Shown here piece after piece: positions 1 through 6,970 of a stretch of 7,739 nucleotides of DNA. The notes beneath the pieces were generated by a model that did no database searches, was not told the origin of the DNA, and worked only from the letters and a program-made list of their open reading frames with translations. The position numbers and the translations under genes are program-made. Numbering within the stretch: position 1 is the first letter of the stretch; each line of letters begins with the position of its first letter. This stretch comes from Victivallales bacterium (GTDB lineage: Bacteria > Verrucomicrobiota > Lentisphaeria > Oligosphaerales > Oligosphaeraceae): contig JAGCSE010000100.1 in assembly GCA_017964325.1 (NCBI GenBank), positions 1 through 7,739 of the forward strand. Direction: 5' to 3'.

Positions 1-967
1 CCTGCTTTAGAGTCGTCTTGCCAATCAATTCACCATCGATATACGCCGTCACAGGAGCCGTCATCTGACCGAAATACATACGGAAGCCCTTCTGGGCCAT
101 CTTTTCCGTCACATTGAATTTCTTGCGGAGCCAGACAATGCCACCGCCTTTCACATTGCGGTTCTCAAGACGCTGACCGCCCGTCCATTTCGCATCGGCA
201 GGCGGCTCGTTGACCATCGGTTCCGCGCGTCCGACGGCGTTCACCCATTTGTCGTACTCAACCATGTATTTCGCGCAGTTGTCGTCAAAATTGACATAGT
301 CGGACAACGTCTTCTCGCTCCACGCCTTCTGGTCTTCCATGCTTTTCAGCACGTCCATCGGAATCCACGCCTCGACGGCGCTGCCGCCCCAGGCATTATT
401 GATGAGGCCGACAGGCTTCTGGATCTTCTCCTGCACCAGACGGCCAAACAGATAACCGACCGCCGTAAAGTTGCCAACATTCGTCGGCCCAGCGACTTCC
501 CACTTTGCTGAAACATCCTCTTCAGGCTTCAACGATGCCTTCAGCCTGATGTTGAACAGGCGGATTTTCGGATTGGCGCTCGTCGCGATCAATCGTTCGG
601 CCTGTTCCTCGCGCTTCAATTGGAAACCCATGTTGGACTGGCCCGAGCAAAGCCACACTTCGCCGATCAGAATATCCTTCAAGACGATAGTGTTCTTTCC
701 CACGATCGTCAGTTCGTACGGCCCGTCACCGAGCGTGGAGACATCCAGATCGACGCGCCATTTGCCGGTTGCGTCCGCCGTTGCTTTCCCTTGCAAATCA
801 GCCAGTTTGACCGTCACGACTTCGCCAGGAGCGGCCTTGCCGAAAATCGGAGTCTTTGTCCCACGCGCCAACACGCCGTGATCCGCAAACAGTGCGGGCA
901 ATTTCACATCGCCCCACAAAGCAAGCATCGGCAATGCCAACAAACTCAATACCAATCGTTTAAACAT
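1..967 (-). CDS. Sialate O-acetylesterase-like SGNH hydrolase, exported (C-terminus outside window)
   Basis: Only the first 322 residues are present; the frame is still open at base 1. Residues 1-18 form a signal peptide (basic MFKR start, then a Leu/Ala core), so the enzyme should be periplasmic or outside the cell. Residues about 20-98 form a small beta domain. The nucleophile motif GEVWLCSGQSNM spans 102-113, with Ser111 as the predicted catalytic serine. GLINNAWGGSAVEAW (187-201) matches the next conserved block of the family. Residues about 276-316, with GIVWLRKKF and AYIDGELIG, look like the jelly-roll insertion seen in these proteins. The usual length is about 480-650 residues, so roughly a third to a half is missing, including the catalytic Asp/His block. 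The ATG at 967 has a GGAGG site 6 bases upstream. Family members remove O-acetyl groups from sialic acid or from plant polysaccharides. No sialic acid genes are visible, so the substrate is open. It is divergent from the ABC operon. Confidence 0.93.
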   Translation of the reverse strand, partial: MFKRLVLSLLALPMLALWGDVKLPALFADHGVLARGTKTPIFGKAAPGEVVTVKLADLQGKATADATGKWRVDLDVSTLGDGPYELTIVGKNTIVLKDILIGEVWLCSGQSNMGFQLKREEQAERLIATSANPKIRLFNIRLKASLKPEEDVSAKWEVAGPTNVGNFTAVGYLFGRLVQEKIQKPVGLINNAWGGSAVEAWIPMDVLKSMEDQKAWSEKTLSDYVNFDDNCAKYMVEYDKWVNAVGRAEPMVNEPPADAKWTGGQRLENRNVKGGGIVWLRKKFNVTEKMAQKGFRMYFGQMTAPVTAYIDGELIGKTTLKQ

Positions 968-973
968 TTTTAG

Positions 974-978
974 CCTCC
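974..978 (-). promoter_or_regulatory. Ribosome binding site of the esterase gene
   Basis: A perfect GGAGG lies 6 bases before the ATG at 967-965 on the minus strand. It fixes the start codon, and the signal peptide begins directly there. It shows that this genome uses canonical Shine-Dalgarno sites, unlike the two ABC genes on the other strand. Confidence 0.85.
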
Positions 979-1025
979 ATTTTGGATTTTTTTGGGGAAA
1001 CATTCCACAAACATTTCAGCAAAAT

Positions 1026-1054
1026 AATCTACCATAAAAACAAGCTGATTTCAA
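1026..1054 (-). promoter_or_regulatory. Candidate sigma70-type promoter for the esterase gene
   Basis: Read on the minus strand, TTGAAA (1054-1049) serves as the -35 box, 5 of 6 against TTGACA. A 17-base spacer follows, then TAGATT (1031-1026) as the -10 box, 4 of 6 against TATAAT. Transcription would start near 1019, giving a leader of about 50 bases before the ATG at 967. This is a visual match in AT-rich DNA, where chance matches are common; no start site is known. Confidence 0.45.
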
Positions 1055-1092
1055 CTATCTTTATTCTTTTTATTTCTTTTATCCATCTCTAC

Positions 1093-1121
1093 TTGCATTT
1101 TTCACATAACATTGCTATTCT
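1093..1121 (+). promoter_or_regulatory. Candidate promoter of the ABC transporter operon
   Basis: TTGCAT (1093-1098) and TATTCT (1116-1121) are separated by 17 bases, each 4 of 6 against consensus. The neighbouring TATATA at 1121-1126, with TTTTCA (1099-1104) 16 bases upstream, is an alternative. Either choice puts the transcription start near 1128-1135, about 30-37 bases before the ATG at 1165. The palindrome at 1113-1129 covers the -10 region in both cases, so the promoter could be controlled there. Confidence 0.4.
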
Positions 1122-1129
1122 ATATAGCA
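1113..1129. promoter_or_regulatory. Perfect inverted repeat, operator-like, over the -10 region
   Basis: TGCTAT, a 5-base spacer (TCTAT), then ATAGCA: the two 6-base arms are exact reverse complements. The arm centres are 11 bases apart, about one helical turn, which suits a dimeric repressor or activator. It covers the candidate -10 box of the ABC operon and lies about 60 bases upstream of the esterase -35 box. No regulator gene is in the window, so the binding protein is unknown. Confidence 0.4.
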
Positions 1130-1132
1130 GTA

Positions 1133-1142
1133 AATGATCATT
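1133..1142. promoter_or_regulatory. Ten-base perfect palindrome AATGATCATT
   Basis: AATGATCATT equals its own reverse complement and falls 3 bases after the 17-base inverted repeat, near the expected transcription start of the ABC operon. It could be a second regulatory half-site or the base of a short RNA structure. A 10-base palindrome in AT-rich DNA can also arise by chance, so it is a weak call on its own. Confidence 0.25.
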
Positions 1143-1164
1143 CTACACATAAATCATAAAAAAC

Positions 1165-1866
1165 ATGGAAACACACGTCAGCATCAATAACCTCCGCAAG
1201 GTCTTCAACGGCAACAACACGGAGCCCGTCACCGCCATCGACGGCCTGTCGCTCGACATTCCCCAAGGCCAGTTCCTCGCCGTCATGGGCCCCAGCGGCT
1301 CCGGAAAAACGACGCTTCTCCATCTCATCGCGGGACTGTCGCAGCCCACGTCAGGAGACGTCGTCGTCAACGGCACGAATCTCGCCACGCTCAACGACCG
1401 TCAGCTGACGTTGTTCAGACGGCAGAACATCGGCGTCATCTTCCAATCATTCAATTTGATTCCGACATTGACAACGGAAGAAAACATCATGCTTCCCATT
1501 CTCGCTGGATTCCATGAAATCGACAAGGCAAAACTGGATTCAGCCCTTACACAACTTATTGAACGACTCCAGCTTAGCCATCGTCGCAACCATTATCCGG
1601 ACACGCTTTCCGGCGGCGAGCAGCAACGCGCAGCCATCGCACGCGCCTTGCTCATCGATTTCGCAACCGATTCACACGGCTCACTCCTCCTCGCAGATGA
1701 ACCGACCGGCAATCTCGATTCCGCCAACAGCGACATCATCTGCAACCTTCTGCAAAGCCTTTGCAAGGAACGCAGCCACACGATGGTCGTCGTCACGCAT
1801 GAATCCACCGTCGCGCAACACGCCGACCGCATCATCCATCTGAAAGACGGCAGAATCGCCGAATAA
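1165..1866 (+). CDS. ABC transporter ATPase, LolD/MacB/YbbA type
   Basis: This cytoplasmic ATPase powers an FtsX-type permease. At 233 residues it has the normal length for a stand-alone subunit. Walker A GPSGSGKTT is at 42-50 with Lys48, the Q-loop Gln is at 94, the signature LSGGEQQR at 148-155, Walker B LLLADEP at 174-180 with Glu179, the D-loop NLDS at 183-186 and the switch His at 212. All catalytic residues are intact. LADEPTGNLDS is typical of the LolD/MacB/YbbA group, not of sugar importers. The stretch between the signature helix and Walker B (LIDFATDSHGS) is about 6 residues longer than usual. The ATG at 1165 fits the family N-terminus but has no Shine-Dalgarno site, only an A-rich run. 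The permease starts 7 bases after its stop, so the two genes form one operon. YbbA is the closest functional analogue I can name; I cannot prove orthology. Confidence 0.95.
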   Translation: METHVSINNLRKVFNGNNTEPVTAIDGLSLDIPQGQFLAVMGPSGSGKTTLLHLIAGLSQPTSGDVVVNGTNLATLNDRQLTLFRRQNIGVIFQSFNLIPTLTTEENIMLPILAGFHEIDKAKLDSALTQLIERLQLSHRRNHYPDTLSGGEQQRAAIARALLIDFATDSHGSLLLADEPTGNLDSANSDIICNLLQSLCKERSHTMVVVTHESTVAQHADRIIHLKDGRIAE

Positions 1867-1873
1867 TACTCCC

Positions 1874-4858
1874 ATGCCATTCCTACTGAAACTTGTTTAT
1901 CGCGATTTCGTACGACGCCGTTCCATGCTGTCGTTCGCTCTGCTCGCCATCATGGCCACTTGCGGCCTCATCGTGTGGTTTGTTGCAACTGTCGATCCCA
2001 ATGCTTTTTCCGAAGACAACGGCACAAAACCGTTCTTCGGGACGTTCTCTCTCGCCATCTCCTCCAACGTCGAACTGCCGTTTGAATTGGCAGACGCAGT
2101 TGAAGCGAATCCATCAGCCGCGCAAATCGCCTACGCCATCCAACGACAGGCAAAGGTCATGTTAAATGGTTACACGCCAGCTCTTAAGCCAAGCGGCATG
2201 GGCGAACGGAAAAGCCCCGCCCTGCTCGCCATCGGTGAAGACGAATCACCATTCGAACTGTCTGAAGGCCATTGGGTTAAGGCACCATTTGAATGTGTTG
2301 TCGCATCCGCCGCAGAGGACATCATCGTCGCCGTACCAAGCGAAAAGCCTTCGCGCTCCATCAAGCTCGGCGACAAGCTCGATGTCACGACGCCACGTGG
2401 CACATTCCAATTCACAGTCGTCGGAAAAGTCCGCCAACAGCTTCCACAGGACATACGCGGCCGAACAAGCGGAATGTACGCCTTCGGCTTCGGAATAGGC
2501 CTCGGCGGCAAGCCCATGGGTGTTTCTGCGCCACGGCCAACCATATCACAACCATCTGGACAACAACAACCTGCACCTCCCCCACGCCGTCGTGGCCGCC
2601 GCATGGGCGGTGTCGAAATCTCGCCGCTCTCCCCATCCGTCCATATCTCCATGGATGATATGTGGGAGATTTTCGGCCGTGAAACACCATCGAACATCGT
2701 CTATGTACGACTTGTTGAAAATGCCGATATAACAGCATTTTATAAGGAAATCGAACAAGCATTGGGATGCACCCTGCAAGAATGCGGACTTCAATCGCAC
2801 GACACGCGCATCCCGCAGAATCAGAAGGAAGGCGTCATCTCCCCGCAGCAGATCATTGCGCAGGCATGGTCAACCGTCGGCATTGTCATCATCGCCTCCG
2901 TTTTCATCATTTTCACAACCCTCAGCATGGGCGTCTCCGCCAAAACACGACAGCTCGCCATGCTGCGAACCATCGGATTCACACGACTTCAAATCGCATT
3001 ATACATTCTAATTGAAGGAATTGCATTGGGCATTTTGGGCTGGCTTGGCGGCATGGCAGCAGGTTGGCTCCTTCTCACGGGGCTTGTTTATGCCAATACG
3101 GGTGACCTCCCGCTCGTCACCCTCTCCCCTGTCGCCATTCTTTTCACGGGAGCCTGCTCACTATGCGGCTCGCTTTTGGCCGCCATCATTCCCGCATGGC
3201 GCGCCACACGCATTTCGCCGATTGAATCCATGCACCGCAACCTCCACGCTCCGTCATTCAGGACCCTTTTCCGTTCAGGATTTTATGGTGTCATTCTCCT
3301 TGCATTGATTCCCATCGTCGTCTTCCTTCCGCCAATCGAAACAAAAATGCGTCTTCTTCTTTTCACAACCCTCGGCAGCGCTTTCCTCGCCATCGGCTTC
3401 CTGCTGTTCATCCCATGGACGATTACCTTTACGGAAAAATGTCTTGCCCCGCTGCTGGCCAAGCTGCTGTCGTTCCATCCACGTTTCCTCTCACAAATTC
3501 TCACGGGCAACTTCTGGCGGACATTGGGCACGACGCTCGCCCTCTCCGTCGGCCTCGCCCTTTTCACCGCCATCAACATCTGGGGCAAATCCATGCTGAA
3601 TATGTTCTGGACGCCGAAATACATTCCAGACACGCTCGTTCGCTTCCATGAAGGCGTCGCAGGCGATCTTGTTGCGGAAAAAGTATCGGAAATGCCTGGT
3701 ATCAAACAAGATCAACTCATGACCGTCAGTGTCGCCCAGCCGAATTTCGCTCCCGCCATGCAACAACTTCTCCGAGAAGAAGCGGGAGCGATGGCTGGCA
3801 ACGCCGTCGTCATGGGCGTCAAGCCAGAACTGGCCTTCCGTAAAGACCATCCATTGCTTGATTTGCACTATGTTGAGGGCGACCGCGCGTCCGTTTTGGA
3901 GGCGTTTTCAACGCCGAACCGACGCGTCTGCATCATCCCTGAAACGCTTTCAAAACGCATGAACCTCCATGTCGGCGACAATTTCAGCCTTGAACAAAGT
4001 GCCATCCGCAAGCGTGAAAGCCGCACCCCGCAGCCGCAGGGCGAAGGAAAATTTTACAACACGCATTCAGTCTTTCTTTCCTACGAAGTGGTAGCCGTCA
4101 TAGACTTTCCTTGGGTATGGTTCTCCAAATGCTCAGGCGTCCGCGTCAGCGCAGGCCGCACCGCCGCCCTGCTCTTCGCGCCATACGACATACTGATAAA
4201 AGATTTTGGTGCCATCGACCGCGAATTCTTCTGGTTTGATCACGAGCCCGATCTCACTTACGCCCAAATCAGCGATTACATGAAAAACATCGCCATCGAA
4301 GCGGCCCACGCAAATCCCAAAGCCGCCTCAGTCAGAAGTTTTTCAGGCGGAACGCTATGGGATTCAGGCATCAACAAAAATTTTGTCATGGTCAGTTCGA
4401 ATGAAAGCCTGAATAACTCGCTTGCCAGTCGTTCCTACTCTGTATTGAACACCATGACGAAGATGCCAATGCTCATCCTGTTGCTTTCGACTTTCGCCGT
4501 CCTCAACACGATTGTCGTCTCCGTCCGCGCAAGACGCTGGGAAATCGGCGTTTTGCGAGCCTGCGGAGTCACTCGCAATGGCTTGATTCGCATAATCTTA
4601 GCAGAATCACTATTGATTGGATTATGCGCCTGTGTCCTCAGCTTCTGCTTCGGACTGTACTACGCCATTTTGGCCACGAAACTGGTTGATTACGCGCCGA
4701 TTTTCGGCGTCATTGCGCCACCGCTGACGATTCCCTGGACGCGTCTCCTGCCCGGCTACGCCGCCGCCGTCATCGTCGCGGCGATAGCGGGCATCCTGCC
4801 TGCCGTCGCCATCGCCCGCCGTGAAACGGCCTCACTCCTGCAAAGAACGCAGGAGTAA
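1874..4858 (+). CDS. ABC transporter permease with two FtsX modules (YbbP-like layout)
   Basis: Inner-membrane partner of the preceding ATPase, 994 residues. Hydrophobic stretches suggest ten membrane segments: about 18-40, 333-355, 374-404, 418-443, 470-488, 496-517, 551-570, 862-884, 905-930 and 958-981. Each FtsX module is one helix, a periplasmic domain of about 290 residues (41-332 and 571-861) and three helices; helices 5 and 6 link the modules. Coupling motifs occur twice: RQLAMLRTIGFTR (359-371) and RRWEIGVLRACGVTR (887-901). This is the architecture of E. coli YbbP (about 800 residues) rather than MacB or LolC/LolE, which have four helices. Residues about 216-246 are a Pro/Gln/Arg-rich loop, QQQPAPPPRRRGRR, probably disordered. 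No membrane fusion protein or outer-membrane channel gene is next to it, which argues against a MacAB-type efflux pump. Likely substrates are lipidic or envelope molecules; the real one is unknown. The ATG at 1874 has no clear Shine-Dalgarno site, so translational coupling is plausible. Confidence 0.93.
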   Translation: MPFLLKLVYRDFVRRRSMLSFALLAIMATCGLIVWFVATVDPNAFSEDNGTKPFFGTFSLAISSNVELPFELADAVEANPSAAQIAYAIQRQAKVMLNGYTPALKPSGMGERKSPALLAIGEDESPFELSEGHWVKAPFECVVASAAEDIIVAVPSEKPSRSIKLGDKLDVTTPRGTFQFTVVGKVRQQLPQDIRGRTSGMYAFGFGIGLGGKPMGVSAPRPTISQPSGQQQPAPPPRRRGRRMGGVEISPLSPSVHISMDDMWEIFGRETPSNIVYVRLVENADITAFYKEIEQALGCTLQECGLQSHDTRIPQNQKEGVISPQQIIAQAWSTVGIVIIASVFIIFTTLSMGVSAKTRQLAMLRTIGFTRLQIALYILIEGIALGILGWLGGMAAGWLLLTGLVYANTGDLPLVTLSPVAILFTGACSLCGSLLAAIIPAWRATRISPIESMHRNLHAPSFRTLFRSGFYGVILLALIPIVVFLPPIETKMRLLLFTTLGSAFLAIGFLLFIPWTITFTEKCLAPLLAKLLSFHPRFLSQILTGNFWRTLGTTLALSVGLALFTAINIWGKSMLNMFWTPKYIPDTLVRFHEGVAGDLVAEKVSEMPGIKQDQLMTVSVAQPNFAPAMQQLLREEAGAMAGNAVVMGVKPELAFRKDHPLLDLHYVEGDRASVLEAFSTPNRRVCIIPETLSKRMNLHVGDNFSLEQSAIRKRESRTPQPQGEGKFYNTHSVFLSYEVVAVIDFPWVWFSKCSGVRVSAGRTAALLFAPYDILIKDFGAIDREFFWFDHEPDLTYAQISDYMKNIAIEAAHANPKAASVRSFSGGTLWDSGINKNFVMVSSNESLNNSLASRSYSVLNTMTKMPMLILLLSTFAVLNTIVVSVRARRWEIGVLRACGVTRNGLIRIILAESLLIGLCACVLSFCFGLYYAILATKLVDYAPIFGVIAPPLTIPWTRLLPGYAAAVIVAAIAGILPAVAIARRETASLLQRTQE

Positions 4859-4873
4859 GTCTTTCTCTTTCTT
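4834..4873 (+). terminator. Probable intrinsic terminator of the ABC operon, overlapping the permease stop
   Basis: ACTCCTGC (4834-4841) pairs perfectly with GCAGGAGT (4849-4856) across a 7-base loop. It is followed by AAG and a T-rich run, TCTTTCTCTTTCTT (4860-4873, 10 of 14 T). The stem encodes the last permease residues, and its final T is the first base of the TAA stop (4856-4858). Read on the minus strand the same stem is not followed by T residues, so it should terminate the ABC operon only. The C interruptions in the tail make it a moderate call. Confidence 0.55.
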
Positions 4874-4884
4874 GAATTTCTATC

Positions 4885-5694
4885 CTACTTGAATTCCGCT
4901 GGAAGCATCATCATCTGGTACATCATAGCCTTCGCCATACGATAGTGGCCCAATGCGTTGGGATGCAGCAGATCCGTCTTGCCGTCATGGAAATATTTCG
5001 CATGGGAGGGCGTCACAGGATATAAACCGCTGACGCTGTTCAAATCAATCACATGAACGGCCCACAGATTGCCAGCCTCCTTGATAACTTTCACGTATTC
5101 ATCTACATACAGGCCGATATCGTTCGGATAGGATTCCTCCGGCTGGATGTTCGCACCGCCAAATGTCGCAAAGCCACGATGAATCGGCGTCATCAACACA
5201 ATCTGCTGGTCAGGGAAATTCTCCTTCAGAAACTCCATAACAGTATTGATGCGACCACGATACGTCGCCATATTCTTCTGGAAAAATCGGCGCGGCTTTT
5301 TCATCATCCGCCCATGGGAATTAACTTCCTCCTCCACAATCGTCCACCATTCGCCCAGCGGCGTGCCGCCGTTGAAATCATTGGTGCCGGCGAAGATGAA
5401 AATCGCATCGACATCGCCGCCCTTCTCCGCCTTCAACTTCTTCGCCTGCTCCATGACACCCACCCATGTATGGCCGTTGATGCCATAAACAAGCGATTCA
5501 ATGCCAAGCATTTCTGGCAAATATTGCCAATAGTTCTTCTCCGTGCCGACATGGATTTTGTCCGTGATTGAATCGCCTAAAAACGCGACTTTCTTCCCTT
5601 TCCACTGCGTGTCGGGAATCGTCGGTTCCGCCTCCGCATGAACGCACATCGACATTGTCGCAATCGCCAGGCCAGTCATCAGCAAATGTTTCAT
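4885..5694 (-). CDS. Exported SGNH/GDSL-family hydrolase
   Basis: A secreted esterase of 269 residues. Residues 1-20 (MKHLLMTG to VHA) are a signal peptide with a likely cut after VHA or AEA, so it acts in the periplasm or outside. The four SGNH blocks are present: GDSIT at 40-44 with nucleophile Ser42, a block II glycine in GINGHTW (71-77), GTND at 103-106 with oxyanion Asn105, and DLLHPN at 241-246 giving Asp241 and His244. The catalytic set is complete and the length is normal for a single-domain enzyme. The frame also allows a TTG at 5700, but AGGAG at 5706-5702 would touch it; the ATG at 5694 sits 7 bases from that site and is the better start. It is the last gene of the cluster, 24 bases after the MFS gene, which suggests deacylation of a carbohydrate used by the same pathway. 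The substrate cannot be read from sequence; lysophospholipase or other ester activity is possible. Confidence 0.92.
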   Translation of the reverse strand: MKHLLMTGLAIATMSMCVHAEAEPTIPDTQWKGKKVAFLGDSITDKIHVGTEKNYWQYLPEMLGIESLVYGINGHTWVGVMEQAKKLKAEKGGDVDAIFIFAGTNDFNGGTPLGEWWTIVEEEVNSHGRMMKKPRRFFQKNMATYRGRINTVMEFLKENFPDQQIVLMTPIHRGFATFGGANIQPEESYPNDIGLYVDEYVKVIKEAGNLWAVHVIDLNSVSGLYPVTPSHAKYFHDGKTDLLHPNALGHYRMAKAMMYQMMMLPAEFK

Positions 5695-5701
5695 CTTCAA
5701 T

Positions 5702-5706
5702 CTCCT
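5702..5706 (-). promoter_or_regulatory. Ribosome binding site deciding the start of the SGNH hydrolase
   Basis: AGGAG on the minus strand ends 7 bases before the ATG at 5694-5692, an ideal spacing, but only 1 base before the in-frame TTG at 5700-5698. It therefore supports the ATG and removes two residues from the longest reading. The site lies inside the 24-base gap after the MFS stop codon, so this gene can be translated from a shared message. Confidence 0.8.
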
Positions 5707-5718
5707 ATGATAAGTTAA

Positions 5719-6954
5719 TCACGTTTTTTGACGCGTCTCCACCAACAGCACCAATGTCAGCAGCAGCTGGCAGGCGGGCAGGAGGAAAAACGGCATGCTC
5801 AAACTGTGGAACACATCGCCGAGCACCCCCATCAGCCACGAGAATATCCCGCAGCCAGGCACGCCCGCGCAGGACAGCCAGACGAACACCATCGTCTCGT
5901 CCAGATGCTTCGGCAGGCGATCGACGGAATACGTCTGGATGGTCGGCCACAACGGCGCGATCGTGATGCCGATCAGATAATCCAAAACAACCATCAGGAT
6001 GAGCGTGCCGATCCGTCCGATCGCCATGTCCGGCTGGAGGAACGGTATGGAGCAGGACAGCAGCATGCCGATCGCGCACGCCACGATAAGCGACTGCCCA
6101 AGCCGCTTCTGCGGCACATAGACGCCCCATCCCATGCGGCCCGTCACCATGCCCAGCGAGAACACGGCGGTCGCCAAGCCGCCGAGAAACGCGCCGGTCT
6201 TCATCGTCAGCTGCATGAAGCTCGCAATCCAGAATGTCATGCAAAATTCCGCGCCGCCGGCTATGAACATCAGCAGGAAGAACAGCCAGAATTTCGGCGT
6301 CGCCCAAATGTCCTTCGTCTGTTTTACAACCGTCGCAAACGAAACGGCTTCATGCTCTTCCGGAAACTCACGGCCTTTCTTTTCAGGCCACAGCAGGAAC
6401 AGCCCCGCCACCACGGCCAGCAGGCATGCGCAGAACACGACGGGCCGCCATGGAACGCCACACATCAGCATGAATCCCGCGCCAATCGTCGTTCCCGTAA
6501 CGCCGATGGACCAGAACGAATGGGCGAAATTCATGTACTGCCCCGTATTCTCCTTGTGCAGTTTCTGGACAAACGGCGTCGCCATCGCCTCGATGTAGCC
6601 TTCGCCGCAGCCCGCGCAGAGCAATGCGGCGAACATCAGCCAGTAGCTGTTCGACAGCGACACGGACAGACAGCCGAATCCCATGACGAAAGCCGCCAGC
6701 CCCAACGACTTGCGCAAGCCAAGCTTCGCGCTGATAAAACTGCTGACGACCATCAGCGTCGTCATGGAGATGGTTCGCGAAAGTTGCAGCGCGCCGCCTG
6801 CTCCCATGCCGCCTTCCGCCAAGGGAAATCCTAGGGACGACGTGATTTGTATCAACGCCACCGGCACGATCACAGAACTGGACGCATACGCGAAGAACGT
6901 GATGAACGCGGCGTAATCGTACCGGTGGAACTCCAATTTGACACGGCTGCTCAT
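5719..6954 (-). CDS. Major facilitator superfamily (MFS) permease, probable sugar or sugar-derivative importer
   Basis: An inner-membrane transporter of 411 residues with about 12 hydrophobic helices, in two halves split by a charged cytoplasmic loop near 190-215 (WPEKKGREFPEEHEA). The short motif KLGLRK (77-82) occupies the place of the MFS loop 2-3 signature. CGEGYIEAMATPFVQKLH (116-133) followed by MNFAHSFWSIG (141-151) resembles the glycan- and fucose-permease-like branch of the superfamily. The chosen ATG at 6954 puts the first helix at about 13-35, as expected. An in-frame TTG at 6990 would add 12 polar residues but has no ribosome site. The ATG itself is odd: the only purine-rich site ends 16 bases upstream. 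It lies between the oxidoreductase (67-base gap) and the SGNH hydrolase (24-base gap), all on one strand, so it probably imports the substrate of that oxidoreductase. The exact solute is unknown. Confidence 0.9.
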   Translation of the reverse strand: MSSRVKLEFHRYDYAAFITFFAYASSSVIVPVALIQITSSLGFPLAEGGMGAGGALQLSRTISMTTLMVVSSFISAKLGLRKSLGLAAFVMGFGCLSVSLSNSYWLMFAALLCAGCGEGYIEAMATPFVQKLHKENTGQYMNFAHSFWSIGVTGTTIGAGFMLMCGVPWRPVVFCACLLAVVAGLFLLWPEKKGREFPEEHEAVSFATVVKQTKDIWATPKFWLFFLLMFIAGGAEFCMTFWIASFMQLTMKTGAFLGGLATAVFSLGMVTGRMGWGVYVPQKRLGQSLIVACAIGMLLSCSIPFLQPDMAIGRIGTLILMVVLDYLIGITIAPLWPTIQTYSVDRLPKHLDETMVFVWLSCAGVPGCGIFSWLMGVLGDVFHSLSMPFFLLPACQLLLTLVLLVETRQKT

Positions 6955-6970
6955 GGGATTTCTGTATCTA

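Noticed and set aside
1..967. A sialic acid utilisation locus
   Set aside because: The esterase family name suggests it, but no sialidase, lyase, epimerase or kinase is seen, and the same family often acts on plant polysaccharide acetyl groups.
471..973. Plus-strand frames of 136 and 117 residues at the left edge
   Set aside because: They mirror the esterase gene, whose minus-strand frame has a signal peptide, the SGQSNM motif and a strong ribosome site.
1051..1090. The T-rich pyrimidine run in the divergent region as a terminator or regulatory RNA
   Set aside because: No stable stem precedes the T runs on either strand. It fits ordinary AT-rich upstream promoter DNA.
2170..2697. A 175-residue minus-strand frame opposite the permease
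   Set aside because: Its Gly/Pro/Arg-rich segment is just the complement of the Pro/Arg loop in the permease; no independent coding signal is visible.
1165..4858. A MacAB-TolC type drug or toxin efflux system
   Set aside because: The ATPase and permease are separate, the permease has ten helices in two modules, and no membrane fusion protein or outer-membrane channel gene is adjacent.
5053..5571. A 172-residue plus-strand open frame inside the SGNH hydrolase
   Set aside because: The minus-strand protein has all four SGNH blocks and a signal peptide; the plus-strand frame shows no recognisable motif and has no good ribosome site.
5705..6307. A 200-residue minus-strand frame overlapping the MFS 3' half
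   Set aside because: It lies in another frame of the same strand, is rich in Arg, Asp and His, and shows no helices or family motifs. It is a by-product of GC-rich codons.
5728..6834. A 368-residue open frame on the plus strand opposite the MFS gene
   Set aside because: Its product is extremely rich in His, Gln and Arg with no domain pattern. It is the mirror of a GC-rich membrane protein gene, and the minus-strand frame has clear MFS helices and motifs.
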